Notes under the pieces: generated by a model | What the model was told of the DNA's origin: nothing | The model's input: the letters and a program-made list of their open reading frames with translations, nothing else | Database searches by the model: none | NCBI GenBank assembly: GCA_000934385.1 | Contig: KN880907.1 | Location: forward strand, 1 to 11,304 | Length of the DNA stretch: 11,304 nt | Source of the DNA: Cylindrobasidium torrendii FP15055 ss-10 | Lineage: Eukaryota > Basidiomycota > Agaricomycetes > Agaricales > Physalacriaceae | Reading direction: 5' to 3' | Position numbers and translations under genes: made by a program | In this document: positions 1-9,200 of the stretch, piece after piece | Numbering within the stretch: position 1 is the stretch's first letter | How the letters are laid out: every line of letters starts with the position of its first letter

Positions 1-93
1 TCTCTCTATACTAACGTTGTATACTACGCGACCGTGGTAGGCGAAAAATTAAATGAGGGTCAGGAGCGCACCAAGTAACGTGGTCCCCTTACA
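1..93 (-). repeat. 3' LTR, first 93 nt (partial)
   Basis: In sense orientation the segment begins TGTAAGGGGACC directly after a G-rich purine tract and continues off the window edge. TG is the usual LTR start, and TGTAA mirrors the TTACA that ends the other LTR fragment at 11266. The fragment should hold the beginning of U3. It contains AT-rich patches and AGTATA-type motifs near positions 3-30, but I cannot identify a promoter with confidence. The boundary is inferred from these signals and not from comparing two LTR copies. Confidence 0.72.
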
Positions 94-111
94 GTGTCCC
101 CCTGCGCTCCT
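62..111 (-). repeat. 9-bp perfect inverted repeat around the polypurine tract and LTR start
   Basis: AGGAGCGCA at 62-70 and its exact reverse complement at 103-111 could form a GC-rich stem with a 32-nt loop. One arm overlaps the TAG stop of the downstream ORF; the other arm is inside the 3' LTR. The loop holds the G-run and the LTR start. This could shape the 3' end of the RNA or the plus-strand primer, but the role is unproven. Confidence 0.55.
97..103 (-). other. Polypurine tract (plus-strand primer site)
   Basis: Sense sequence AGGGGGA, followed by CAC and then the TG of the proposed 3' LTR. Ty3/gypsy elements prime plus-strand DNA synthesis from an RNase H-resistant purine tract just upstream of the 3' LTR. 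The tract is short, and three non-purine-tract bases separate it from the LTR. A second purine run, AAGGGGA, lies a few bases inside the proposed LTR and is an alternative. It lies just after the stop codon of the downstream ORF. Confidence 0.6.
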
Positions 112-2962
112 AAACCGAAGGAGCAGAGTCGTGGTCCAATTCATCTTCCAGCTCTTCAATGCGTCGTCCGCTCCAATTCCCAGGATACATGTTGTTGAGT
201 AGCGAGATTCCCCACTTGACGTCCCGCGAAGTCACCACGTAGTCTCGAGCGTAGTTCCGCTTCTTGTTGCATGCCTGCAAGAACCTCTTCCACTCGCGGT
301 CGGTCTTTCCCGAGGAGAACATCTCATTGTCCGTTTCGATCTGCTTAGTAATGTAGATCAGGAGGTCGTTGATAGACGAATTCCACAATCCTTCTCTATA
401 CCAGTCCAGGTACAGACGCAGAAGTCGTTTCGAGGGATACAGAGTGACGATAGCGGCTCCCTTTCCCAGGCCGTTGTTGCGGTCCGCTTGACCTCGGATC
501 AAGGCTCGTTCTGCCGTGGTAATGCAGTCGCGACGAAGCTGTTCTCCGGTGGAGGAGACCAAAGTGGTAGAGTCTCCTAGCATGAGGCTTGTCAAGCTGG
601 CGGACGGACCCTCTAGCATGAAATCCTCAATGAAGGAGCTCTCTTTCGAGCGGATCCAGTGGGCCATGATCCACTTCTCCACGGAAGATTCGGGGGCTAG
701 TCCTCGAATATGGGCGCGATGCGACAAGTCCTTGAGCTTTTGCATCCAGTTGTTGCGATATGTTGTACCCCCGTCCGGACCGTAGTCGATGAGGGCTTCC
801 GAGAATCCACCTTTGAGACTGGACCCTTCCCTGACGTCCTTGAGAGTCTCTCCTCGACTTGCGGCTTCCTTGATGTCAACCTTTTGCAGCTCCGTCAACG
901 AACGATTATCCCAAGCGAGAGAGAAGTGAATGCCGTTGCTGATAGCGTAACGCAGAACTTGAGCTAAGTCGCGATAGCCGGGGTAGACGTAGTACAGAAT
1001 CTTCAATAGAGCTAAGTCGCTGTCCTCGACAATGAGGTAGGCATCAATCAGTTCATTGTGTGGGAACTCGGGCAGAATTCGGCCCCTCAGAGGTTCCATG
1101 CTGACTCCTTCGTCCATCCCAACAGCTCGGAGGTAGGAGACTACCAGGTTAAACAAAGGAGGGTCGTCCCGCGCAAGACGGTTGTCGTGTCGGAAGTGGG
1201 AGATGACCAGTTCAGCGTGATCTTTAACCTCCATACTAGGCTGGAATTCGTCATACGTGGGGATCGTCAGAGGCCGAGTCTTGTCCTTCTCGGTGAGGCG
1301 AAGCAGCAGCGAAGGAGGCGAGTCTTCCTTCGCGGCTTCTTCATGGTCCTCGGTTTCGATACGTTCTATCAAGGCCACTTCTTGCTCCATGGAGACGTCC
1401 TCGTTGTTGTTCACGATCTCCTCCATGAGTTCCTCGGGGAGATCAGCTACTTCGACGAAGGGAGACACGGAGGGCGACGTATTCTGGGAGTCGGACTCTC
1501 GGAAACCTTGCCAGAAAGTAGGAGGTTCGTCATCGTCTACCAGTAGCGAGCGAATTCCTGAGTCCAAAATCATCTCGTTGGCTGCTTCGTCGTACTCATG
1601 AAACATGAACGAGATGCCCCATTGCGAAGGCGCCGTGAATCGTCCAGGCTTGATGATATTACCGCTAGCTGGTTCTATCTTCTGGCCACGTCCTGGAGCG
1701 AATTTGGGCGCCAGTATCTCGCGCTTGTTGCCCGTCCACTCGCAGTCGAACTCTCGCTGGAATTCCTCCATCTCGCGGCGATTGGTCTCGGCGGCTTCGT
1801 GCTCTTCGCGGGTTCGAGGATCCATGCGCGCGGGTCGATTCCCCAGGAAGGTAACTCGTTTGACAAGGCGTCGCGGTTCCTCATAGAAGACAAACTTGTA
1901 TCTTCTGAGATAGGGCCAGATCTGACCGGGGTCTACTTTGCGAGGAGCCCATCCTTCGAAGTCGACGATGTAGTACTCGAGGATTTTGCCTTTACTTTGT
2001 ATAGCGGGCGAAGGTCGCGAAGCCGCTATGGCTGCATCGTGCCGGTAGCGGTAGCTCAAGTCCAGCTTCTGTAAGTATCCGTCGAAGCTGAGAGCTTCGC
2101 CTATATCCCAGGACTCTCGCTGGAGCACTTCCTTCAGACGGATGTGCCTCTCCTGAGCGCGCCGCATCTCGATGAAGGTTTCGACGACGTCGGGATTGAG
2201 ACGCAGGAAGCGGGGATCGTTGTACAGGTCTTCGCACTCCAGGAGATAGTAGGGGATCTTGGAGCGAGCGTAGAATGGAATGTTGATGCGGGCCCAGTCC
2301 TCCTTGAGATTGAGTATGACTCCCCGGTTCCTCAGGTCGAAGAGCTCCAAGTCTTTTTCAAGGTACGTCCAATCATCAGGTTCGATGCTCTCCTTCACTC
2401 CCTCCATCACGTACCAACACCACTTGATGTAGGCTAGACCAGCAATGATATGGAATTTGACATACGCCCAGAAGTAATTAGCTTGATGCGCGTCGTCGAA
2501 GCGGCGAGAGAGAGCGTTGAGATTCATGACTCGAAGGAACGGGGCGTTCTCGCAGATGAAAGGGAATTGCTTGCGAATATGGGCCATGATCCTCTCGACT
2601 GTCCGAACATCTCGCATCGCCTGCGAGCGCTCTTTGGGATGGAACAATACCTTGATGGGATCACTTTCCTTACGAATAAGACGCGGCTTGTCCTCAAGGA
2701 AGAACCAGACGCCTTCCAGGTTCTCCGAGTTGAGGCATGCGTTCCACGGCGCATCGGGTTCGAGAGCTTCGGGGGATCTGATCCATTCGCTAAAGGAGTG
2801 CTGAAGGTCCTCGTCCGCCTGTAGGAAGAGCTCAGGGCATCGCTCGACGTTGGGCCTCAAGATGGCGCCTGAGTTGTACAGGATGAGATTATCTTCCTGC
2901 AGAGAAGTGGTCCGCTTTGGTTGCATAGGATAGCCTTCATTGGTGAATATAAAGAAATCCAT
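110..2962 (-). CDS. Large orphan ORF in the env position (950 aa, function unknown)
   Basis: I do not recognise this protein family. The first in-frame ATG is at 2962 in a strong context (GCCATGG), giving 950 aa starting MDFFIFTNEGYP and ending at a TAG 16 nt before the 3' LTR. The frame is open upstream but with no earlier ATG. Visible layout, numbered from that Met: an N-terminal globular region to about residue 390, with an aromatic hydrophobic stretch at about 163-189 and a patch around 212-258 containing DPRFLRLNP; a charged R/E-rich stretch near 370-400; a probably disordered, strongly acidic segment at about 470-550; and a second mixed alpha/beta-looking region at about 555-935 ending in an acidic tail. 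No signal peptide from the ATG, no convincing transmembrane anchor and no furin-like site, so a classical envelope glycoprotein is not supported. No RT, nuclease or zinc motif was seen. Its position argues for an element-encoded accessory or virion-associated protein, possibly made by readthrough of the pol UAG. Confidence 0.8.
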   Translation of the reverse strand: MDFFIFTNEGYPMQPKRTTSLQEDNLILYNSGAILRPNVERCPELFLQADEDLQHSFSEWIRSPEALEPDAPWNACLNSENLEGVWFFLEDKPRLIRKESDPIKVLFHPKERSQAMRDVRTVERIMAHIRKQFPFICENAPFLRVMNLNALSRRFDDAHQANYFWAYVKFHIIAGLAYIKWCWYVMEGVKESIEPDDWTYLEKDLELFDLRNRGVILNLKEDWARINIPFYARSKIPYYLLECEDLYNDPRFLRLNPDVVETFIEMRRAQERHIRLKEVLQRESWDIGEALSFDGYLQKLDLSYRYRHDAAIAASRPSPAIQSKGKILEYYIVDFEGWAPRKVDPGQIWPYLRRYKFVFYEEPRRLVKRVTFLGNRPARMDPRTREEHEAAETNRREMEEFQREFDCEWTGNKREILAPKFAPGRGQKIEPASGNIIKPGRFTAPSQWGISFMFHEYDEAANEMILDSGIRSLLVDDDEPPTFWQGFRESDSQNTSPSVSPFVEVADLPEELMEEIVNNNEDVSMEQEVALIERIETEDHEEAAKEDSPPSLLLRLTEKDKTRPLTIPTYDEFQPSMEVKDHAELVISHFRHDNRLARDDPPLFNLVVSYLRAVGMDEGVSMEPLRGRILPEFPHNELIDAYLIVEDSDLALLKILYYVYPGYRDLAQVLRYAISNGIHFSLAWDNRSLTELQKVDIKEAASRGETLKDVREGSSLKGGFSEALIDYGPDGGTTYRNNWMQKLKDLSHRAHIRGLAPESSVEKWIMAHWIRSKESSFIEDFMLEGPSASLTSLMLGDSTTLVSSTGEQLRRDCITTAERALIRGQADRNNGLGKGAAIVTLYPSKRLLRLYLDWYREGLWNSSINDLLIYITKQIETDNEMFSSGKTDREWKRFLQACNKKRNYARDYVVTSRDVKWGISLLNNMYPGNWSGRRIEELEDELDHDSAPSV

Positions 2963-3043
2963 GGCTATGTAAGAGGCTGTAGGTTCAACGCTCGAAACAC
3001 TGGCCAGCTCCGGTGCGTAATCGCTCGCGGAGAGGAATGGATA

Positions 3044-3076
3044 TGAGAGTGAGAGGGAAAAAGAGAAGAAAGAAAC
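3044..3076 (-). promoter_or_regulatory. Pyrimidine-rich block upstream of ORF2
   Basis: In sense orientation this is an almost uninterrupted C/T tract ending about 80 nt before the ORF2 ATG. CT-rich blocks are common in fungal core promoters close to the start site, and pyrimidine tracts also precede 3' splice sites (CTACAG and CATAG follow before the ATG). Either could provide a separate mRNA for the downstream ORF. No clear TATA box or branch point was found, so this is suggestive only. Confidence 0.3.
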
Positions 3077-3207
3077 CGAGTCGAATAACCCCCCAACAAT
3101 CAAAGAATAGAAACTACGAACCGATTTCGAGGTAAATGACGTCGTCGAAAGTAGAGATGAAGCAGATAGGCCAAAATGAAACCCGGAACGCGTGCGGTCG
3201 CTTCTTC

Positions 3208-3231
3208 CCCGGAAAGTAATTATCTTCCGAG
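3208..3231 (-). other. Possible RNA hairpin downstream of the pol UAG
   Basis: Sense CTCGGAA and TTCCGGG can pair over 7 bp (one G-U) with a 10-nt loop, starting 22 nt after the UAG. Structures 3' of a stop can promote readthrough, although the well-studied murine leukaemia virus pseudoknot sits closer (about 8 nt). Weak evidence by itself. Confidence 0.25.
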
Positions 3232-3253
3232 AATTTTGCCTCCGCTGATCGCC

Positions 3254-3256
3254 CTA
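3254..3256 (-). other. Pol UAG stop, candidate recoding site
   Basis: The local sense context is AAA CTC TAG GGC GAT CAG. It ends Pol right after the chromodomain, where many chromovirus Pol proteins end. The next codons stay open in the same frame through to the 950-aa ORF. The downstream hexamer is not the plant-type CARYYA readthrough context; the G following UAG resembles the gammaretroviral gag-pol stop, but this is a loose similarity. Confidence 0.45.
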
Positions 3257-6200
3257 GAGTTTATGCTGCTTTTGGTAAGATCGAAGAACATCAGGAGCGT
3301 TCTTCAAATCTCGAGCTGTTTGCCAAGTATCGCTTTGTGGGCCTAAGTCCTTCCATCTGACCAGGTACTTAATATCTTTCCCTCGTCTTCGGTGACCAAC
3401 TATATCCTCCACTTCCCATTCTTGCGACGGTTGTTTAGGTCTGGCAGTGGACTTGAAGGCTCGAGCACTCCAGTCTTCCTCGGGATTGGGTTGGTACAGT
3501 TTGAGGTGCTGCACGTTGAATACTGGGAACCCTAAGTATGTGTCGTCCATTCGAAGTCGGTACACGTTCTCGTTGATCCTGTTCATTACCTCGAATGGTC
3601 CAATCCATTTGGGTCCCAATGACACTCCTTTCCCTTTGGCTTCGCTCATCTTCAGAGAATGCGGATTGATCAGCACCCAGCTTCCTTCTTGTATCTCTGA
3701 AGTATCTCGACGCCCTTTGTCGTAGGCTCGCTTCTGAGCATCTTGCGCTTTAGCGATTGCACGCCTAGCGCTCTCCCGGTGAACTCGGAGGTCTCTGACA
3801 AAGACTCTGCCTTGCTTGTCCAATCCGTAGCGATCCTCTTCCTGCTTTGCCGAAGGATAGTGCAAATCCAAGGGAGACGGAGGGTGATATCCCAAGAGTA
3901 AGTAGAAGGGCGTCTCTCCTGTAGTCGCGCTCACGTGACTGTTGTACGCGAACTCCAGCAATCTTGACCATTTAGCCCAGTCCTTCCTGTCATCCGCTAC
4001 ATAGGCTCGAAGAGCCGTCTCCAGCCATCGATTCGTGATCTCGGTCTGACCGTCATGCTGAGGATGGTGCGATGAAGAATACGCCATGTCCACCATCATT
4101 GTATTTGCCACTCCTCGCCAGAAATCCGAAGTCCATCTCGGATCTCTGTCGCAGAAGATACTGGTAGGAATCCCATATTTGAGAGCGATCTCCTTCACAA
4201 ATAGGTGTCCAAATTCCTTAGCGGATAGTCCTGTGTCAGTGAGAATAAAGCTTGCATGCTTGGTGAGACGGTCCACTACGACCAGGATGCAGTTGTAACC
4301 TTCCGACCAGGGTAAATCCACAATGAAGTCCAATGATACCGACTCGTAAGGTCTCGTAGGAATGGGACTGGAAATGAGCTTGCCGTATCTCGAGAAACTT
4401 GCTGGTTTGATCTTCTGACATACGTCGCACGAACGACAGAATTTGTCTATGTCTACGTGCATCCTGTGCCAATAAAATCGAACCGATAGCTTGTCCCATA
4501 GTTGTTCTGCGCTGAGGTGAGCTGATTCCAGTGGATGTTCGTGCGCCTGGATCAAAATTTCCGCCCGTAAGGACCTTGGCACGCATAATCTGGGAACATA
4601 GTCCGCATCCTTGAAGAATAAGAGACCTGCCTCGTTCCTGAAAAACCTATAGTCGTGACTCCATTCCTTAGACCTTGTCCATTCCAGAACGCGCGTGAAT
4701 TGTGGATCTGAGTTGTAACCTTCTCTGAATCTCTCCAACAACTCATTGCCCATCTCGATGTGCACGAGAGGAACTTCCCTCCTTCTGTCCTCGTACTGCT
4801 TCTTGGCCTGTCTTCTGCCTAGCCTTGGGTCGCTCTTTTCTTCCTCAACTTCTTTCTCTGCGGAGTGAGGAGAAGTTTTGTCTACGTTCTGAGTACCTTT
4901 CGTCCCCCCTTCTCCACGCTTCGCTTGCGACCTTGTCACCGCCATGGCTTCTGCCAGTTTCTTCGCTGGTGCTCTCTCCAATTCTTCCTCTAATTTGGCG
5001 GCTAAGTCCATGTTTGGTCGAAGAGACTCTGTGTTCGGTTCTCTGGCAGGTGAGGTATGCGATGGGGGCATTCTTGGTATCCTCGACAAAGGATCCACAT
5101 TTGAATGTTTCCTCCCAGGACGATGTATAATCGTCAAATTCGGCGCATAGGCTGAGAACACCGTCCCCCACGATGCTAAGCGTCGATTTGTATACTCGTA
5201 GGTTCGAGCCCACTGCAACGCTGAATGATCTGTCACCAACAGGATCTTCTCTCCTTCTATGAACGGTTGGAATCGAACAAGACCCTCTTTGGCTGCTAGA
5301 GCCTCTCTCTCGGTGGTTGAATAACGAGTCTCCGCTGATTTGAAGCGCCTTGAATAGTATCCGATTACTCGTTCAACCCATATCTGTGTCGAGTCCAAAT
5401 CCGTCCCCCACTCTTGCACGTATCTCTCCGTATCGTCTTTCTCTCCAAGCTTGAGGTACATTCGAGGGGGTGTTGGTGTTCGTTCGTCCCATGCGGCCTG
5501 CAGCCTATCGTACGCCCTTGTACCTTTCAGATCGCGAACTTCGATTAGCTGCACTTGCTGCAAAGCGCATCCCAGCGCGTCGTCCGAAGCATCTGTATAT
5601 AGACGGTATGGGAGTCCTTCGACCGGATGTCCTAGTACCGGCGCTGACTGTAACGCCGCCTTTGCCGCTTCGAAGGCATATTCCTCCTCAGCTCCCCATT
5701 TCCACTCGTTTCCTTTCTTCAGTAACTCGAACAAGGGAATGCAGGTGTCCGAGAAATATGGAATGAACAAGTTGAAGTAGACAACCAATCCTATGAACGT
5801 CTGTAGCTCGGACATCTTTGTAGGCCTTGCCATTTCCGCAATTGCTTTCACTTTCTCTTCATGAGTCGCAAGTCCAAGCCTCGAGACTTCGTGACCCAGC
5901 AACAAGATGGAGTCGTAGAATAGATGGCACTTGTTGGGAGCTAGAGTAATTCCTGCGTCTTCGATAGCCGTGAGAATGGTGTCCAGATGCGCTATGTGTT
6001 CCTCAAAAGACTTCGAGTACACCACTATGTCGTCGATATAAACCAGAGTGAACTGCCATAAGTATGGAGACAGGATTCCTTGCATAACTCGCTGGAATAT
6101 CGAGGGCCCATTTCGCAACCCGAAGGGCATCCTTTTGAATTGGAATAATCCCCGATGGGTGCGGAAAGCCGTCTTCTCTATATCCTCAGAGTGTAGGTTG

Positions 6201-9200
6201 AGTTGCGTAAATCCCGACAAAGCATCCAAAGACGAAAGAACCTGAGCTCCAGCTAGAGCTCCCAATATCTCTGATTGCCTTGGAATAGGGAACTCGTCCG
6301 GAATCGTTTTTGCATTCAATTTCCTATAGTCGACGCAAAACCTGGGTTTCCCGTTTCGGTAAACAATGACGACCGGGGCTCCCCATGGGCTCTTCGAAGG
6401 TTCGATGACATCCTGCGCGAACCATTTGTCCAATTGTTCCTCGATGACTTTTCTCTTCTCTGGCGAAGTACCGTACATGGGTAAGCTGATAGGCTCCGTG
6501 TCTGGCATTGTTCGGATTTTTGCCTCAGTGGCTACTTGTCCCAATCGTCCATCGAATCCAAATGCTTTCACATGCTTTTCGAGCATATTCCAGGCTTCCT
6601 CTTTCAAGGATTCTGGAATTTTTCCTATGTCGATGGTCTCTCGGATTTGGCTTGCTGGGAATTCAGTGGGATCTGGTACGTAGCTGGTTTTTGGCCCATC
6701 CTCTTTCTCCTCGTCCGTGGTACTCCTAGCCTTCGCTTCATCGGACAGTCTCTGGTCGAAAAGCTCTTGCACCATGGCAGCGTACGCGCTCATCTCCTTC
6801 AAGGTTCCTTCGGTTCGAGGTGAATCGATTTCGGTTTGCGCGGCAGAAACCCAAGCTACGGCTTCCCCTTGTCGGACGATCCTAGGTGTAGACGAAGTAT
6901 TGCTGATGGGAATTCTCATGTGTTCCTTGTCGATGAGAGTATTGGGCACTGCAAGGTATGCGCCTCCTTTCAATTCTAGCAGCCCTTTCTCGACTAGGAA
7001 AGCTTCTTCCCCTTGCAAGAGTCCTTCGACCTCCACATTGGCGCAGGAATGAGCGTGTATCAGCACATCTCTTGACGCTCTCACGATGTGCAGATTACGC
7101 TTGCTCTGCTCGAGTCGTCGTTTTCGAGCGTTCTTTGTACGACGATGAGCTCGCGTTTTCTGAAACGACGCCATGAGGGCTACATTCTCCACGAGCAAGT
7201 TCGCGTCTCTGGACGGCATCACTTCCTTTGCTTTCACGACGTGATTCGAGTTCTTGAATCGGATACGGCTGCCTTCTTCCAGATCAAGGCTCACTGTCAA
7301 CTCGTAACCCAAGATATAGTCCATTCCCAGCAGCAAGGGTACTGTCATGCCCGTGACAAGATACACTTCCGCTTCGGTTTGGACCACCTCCCCGTCCTCC
7401 GTTTCCGTGAACAGAGCAAGAGTACAGTATCCTTCGATGGTGTTATTACGCGAGGTGAGCTGATACAAGTCCAATTTCGTTCCCTTGTGCAGCGAGGGTC
7501 GGTTATCCATGGATTTCCAGAACTCATACGACATTAGAGAAACATTTGCGCAGGTATCCACTCTCTGGTCAATTACTTGACCATTCATAGTGTTCACCGA
7601 ACCTCTCATGGACAGTACTGATACTCCCAAAGCGGATTGCCCGGGGGCTCTTTTGCGCCTAGGTTCTAGGAGAATTGGTACGGTGGGTTTGGGCGGACCC
7701 GGCAATTCAGAGTTCAGTGCCTCCGCAGGAGTTTCGAATTCATCCTCGGTGTATGCTTCATTCCAGTTTGCCTCGTATTCTCCAAACGCTGGAATCTCCT
7801 GCTCATAGTATTCTTGAGGCGGAGGCTCAGCGAGTTTCGTCGGCTCCTTCCTCATCCCCGTATGGAATTCCTCTATCTCTTCGTCCTCTTTCGTCCAATA
7901 CTCCCGCTTTTTCTCGATGAGTTCCTCAAACCCTTCATCTCTTGATAGGTTCACTTCTTCATCGTCACACTCCTCCAACGTCGTACGTTTGTAGGTCTTA
8001 CTCCTCGGAGAGTCGCTCGTCGAGCGCTCGGACGCCTGCTCAAAACCCTGTAGCCTCTCTGCCCGTAGGATTTCGTAGGCCATGTCGTAAGCTGGTTCTC
8101 CTTCACTCAGATTAGCTTGTTTCTTACGACTCGCCAAATACGAATCCCAATCAGGGCATTCCTTGTTCCAATGATCTGGACTTCCGCAAGCATAGCAAGG
8201 TTTTGGCGGAGGCTTACTCATTCGAGTCTTGTTGTGGTTCCGCGGGAAAGGATAGGTGCGCTCTTTGTTGGAGCTAGGCTTTGAGAACGAAGCTTTCTTC
8301 GAGCTTACTTGGAAGGCTTGCGCTGGTTCGGTAATGTCCCCCAGTAGATCGATGAGCGGGTCCTCTACCTCAGTCGTATGAACTTCCTTTTCCTCTTCCT
8401 CGATAACGGGGAGCGCTTCGGCCTCCATAGCTCCTTTGCGCTGGTCTCGACTGGACGAAGCTCTTGGGTTCCCATACCCCAGATCCTTGAGCATGGACGC
8501 CAATTTCCCGTGGGTTAAGTCTCCCGAAGACTTCTGAACTGATGCTACCAAAGCCTTCTCGTGAACCAGAGTTCGAGCGAGCAGTTCTTGCGCTGTAGTT
8601 ATCGACGGGACATCCAAGATGGGAGTCCATGCTTCGGGAACCCTGTTCAACAAGAGGCTGACTTGCCCGCTCGCGGTCTGCTGGGACTCCAAATCCAGTA
8701 CTCGCATGTATAGAAGTCTTCGAACGATGAAGTCTTGAGGCATTTCGTGCTCATGTCCCCGTTGACGGAAACGTTGCGTCTCGAATTGGGATTCGACTTC
8801 AAACTTCCATTCTTTGCCAAGATACTTCTTCTTGATAAGTTGAACTCCGTACCACCAATTCTCCTTGGTGGCCTCGATGTCATCTTCGCTCTGAGCCCCC
8901 CACCAATTGTCGATTCCAGAGCCAGCTTCGAAACAGTCTTGTAACCACCTTCCCATTCCTTTACTAACTCTCTCTCCTCTGCGCGCGGTTTTCTGGAGTG
9001 CGAATATCCAAGGCAACGCAGCCTTCTTCGAACCATCCCATTTGGGTATGGAATCTACTTTGAGGCGGACGTCCCAGTAAGGTTCGTCGTTATCATCACG
9101 ACGTCCCCCATTGCAGCCGCAATTTCCTCCAGGACCTCCTCCTCCCGGGTCGCCTGGATCTCCTTTGTCGCCCTTGTCGCCTTTGTCACCCTTGTCGCCT

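Larger units (their letters stand above)
2963..3253 (-). other. Spacer between pol stop and ORF2 ATG, open in the pol frame
   Basis: There are 291 nt (97 codons) between the pol UAG and the first ATG of the downstream ORF. Read in the pol frame there is no further stop, so pol and the downstream ORF form one frame broken by one UAG. The implied peptide is rich in Ser, Arg, Phe and Thr and poor in acidic residues, unlike the flanking proteins, so it may be a readthrough linker or simply noncoding. The nucleotide sequence contains a CT-rich block and a possible hairpin. Confidence 0.6.

Noticed and set aside
1058..1546. 162-aa plus-strand ORF opposite ORF2
   Set aside because: Lies entirely within the better supported minus-strand ORF, with no recognisable domain; other plus-strand ORFs of 60-158 aa in the window are treated the same way.
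2396..2476. Possible transmembrane helix in ORF2 (residues about 163-189)
   Set aside because: Aromatic and hydrophobic but interrupted by two Lys and one His, near the N-terminal third, and without any signal peptide or other env feature; more likely a buried helix.
2963..3103. Hydrophobic, signal-peptide-like N-terminus for ORF2 (FFSFSLSLS segment)
   Set aside because: It requires starting at a TTG codon at 3103. The first ATG is at 2962 in a strong context, and the hydrophobic look comes from the CT-rich DNA. It would only be translated as an internal linker if the UAG is read through.
3137..3144. CRE-like TGACGTCG in the spacer
   Set aside because: Seven of eight bases of a short palindromic site occur often by chance, and no TATA box or second site supports it.
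8156..8197. Host CCHC zinc-finger protein
   Set aside because: The knuckle is in frame with capsid, protease and RT and is the normal nucleocapsid element of a retrotransposon.
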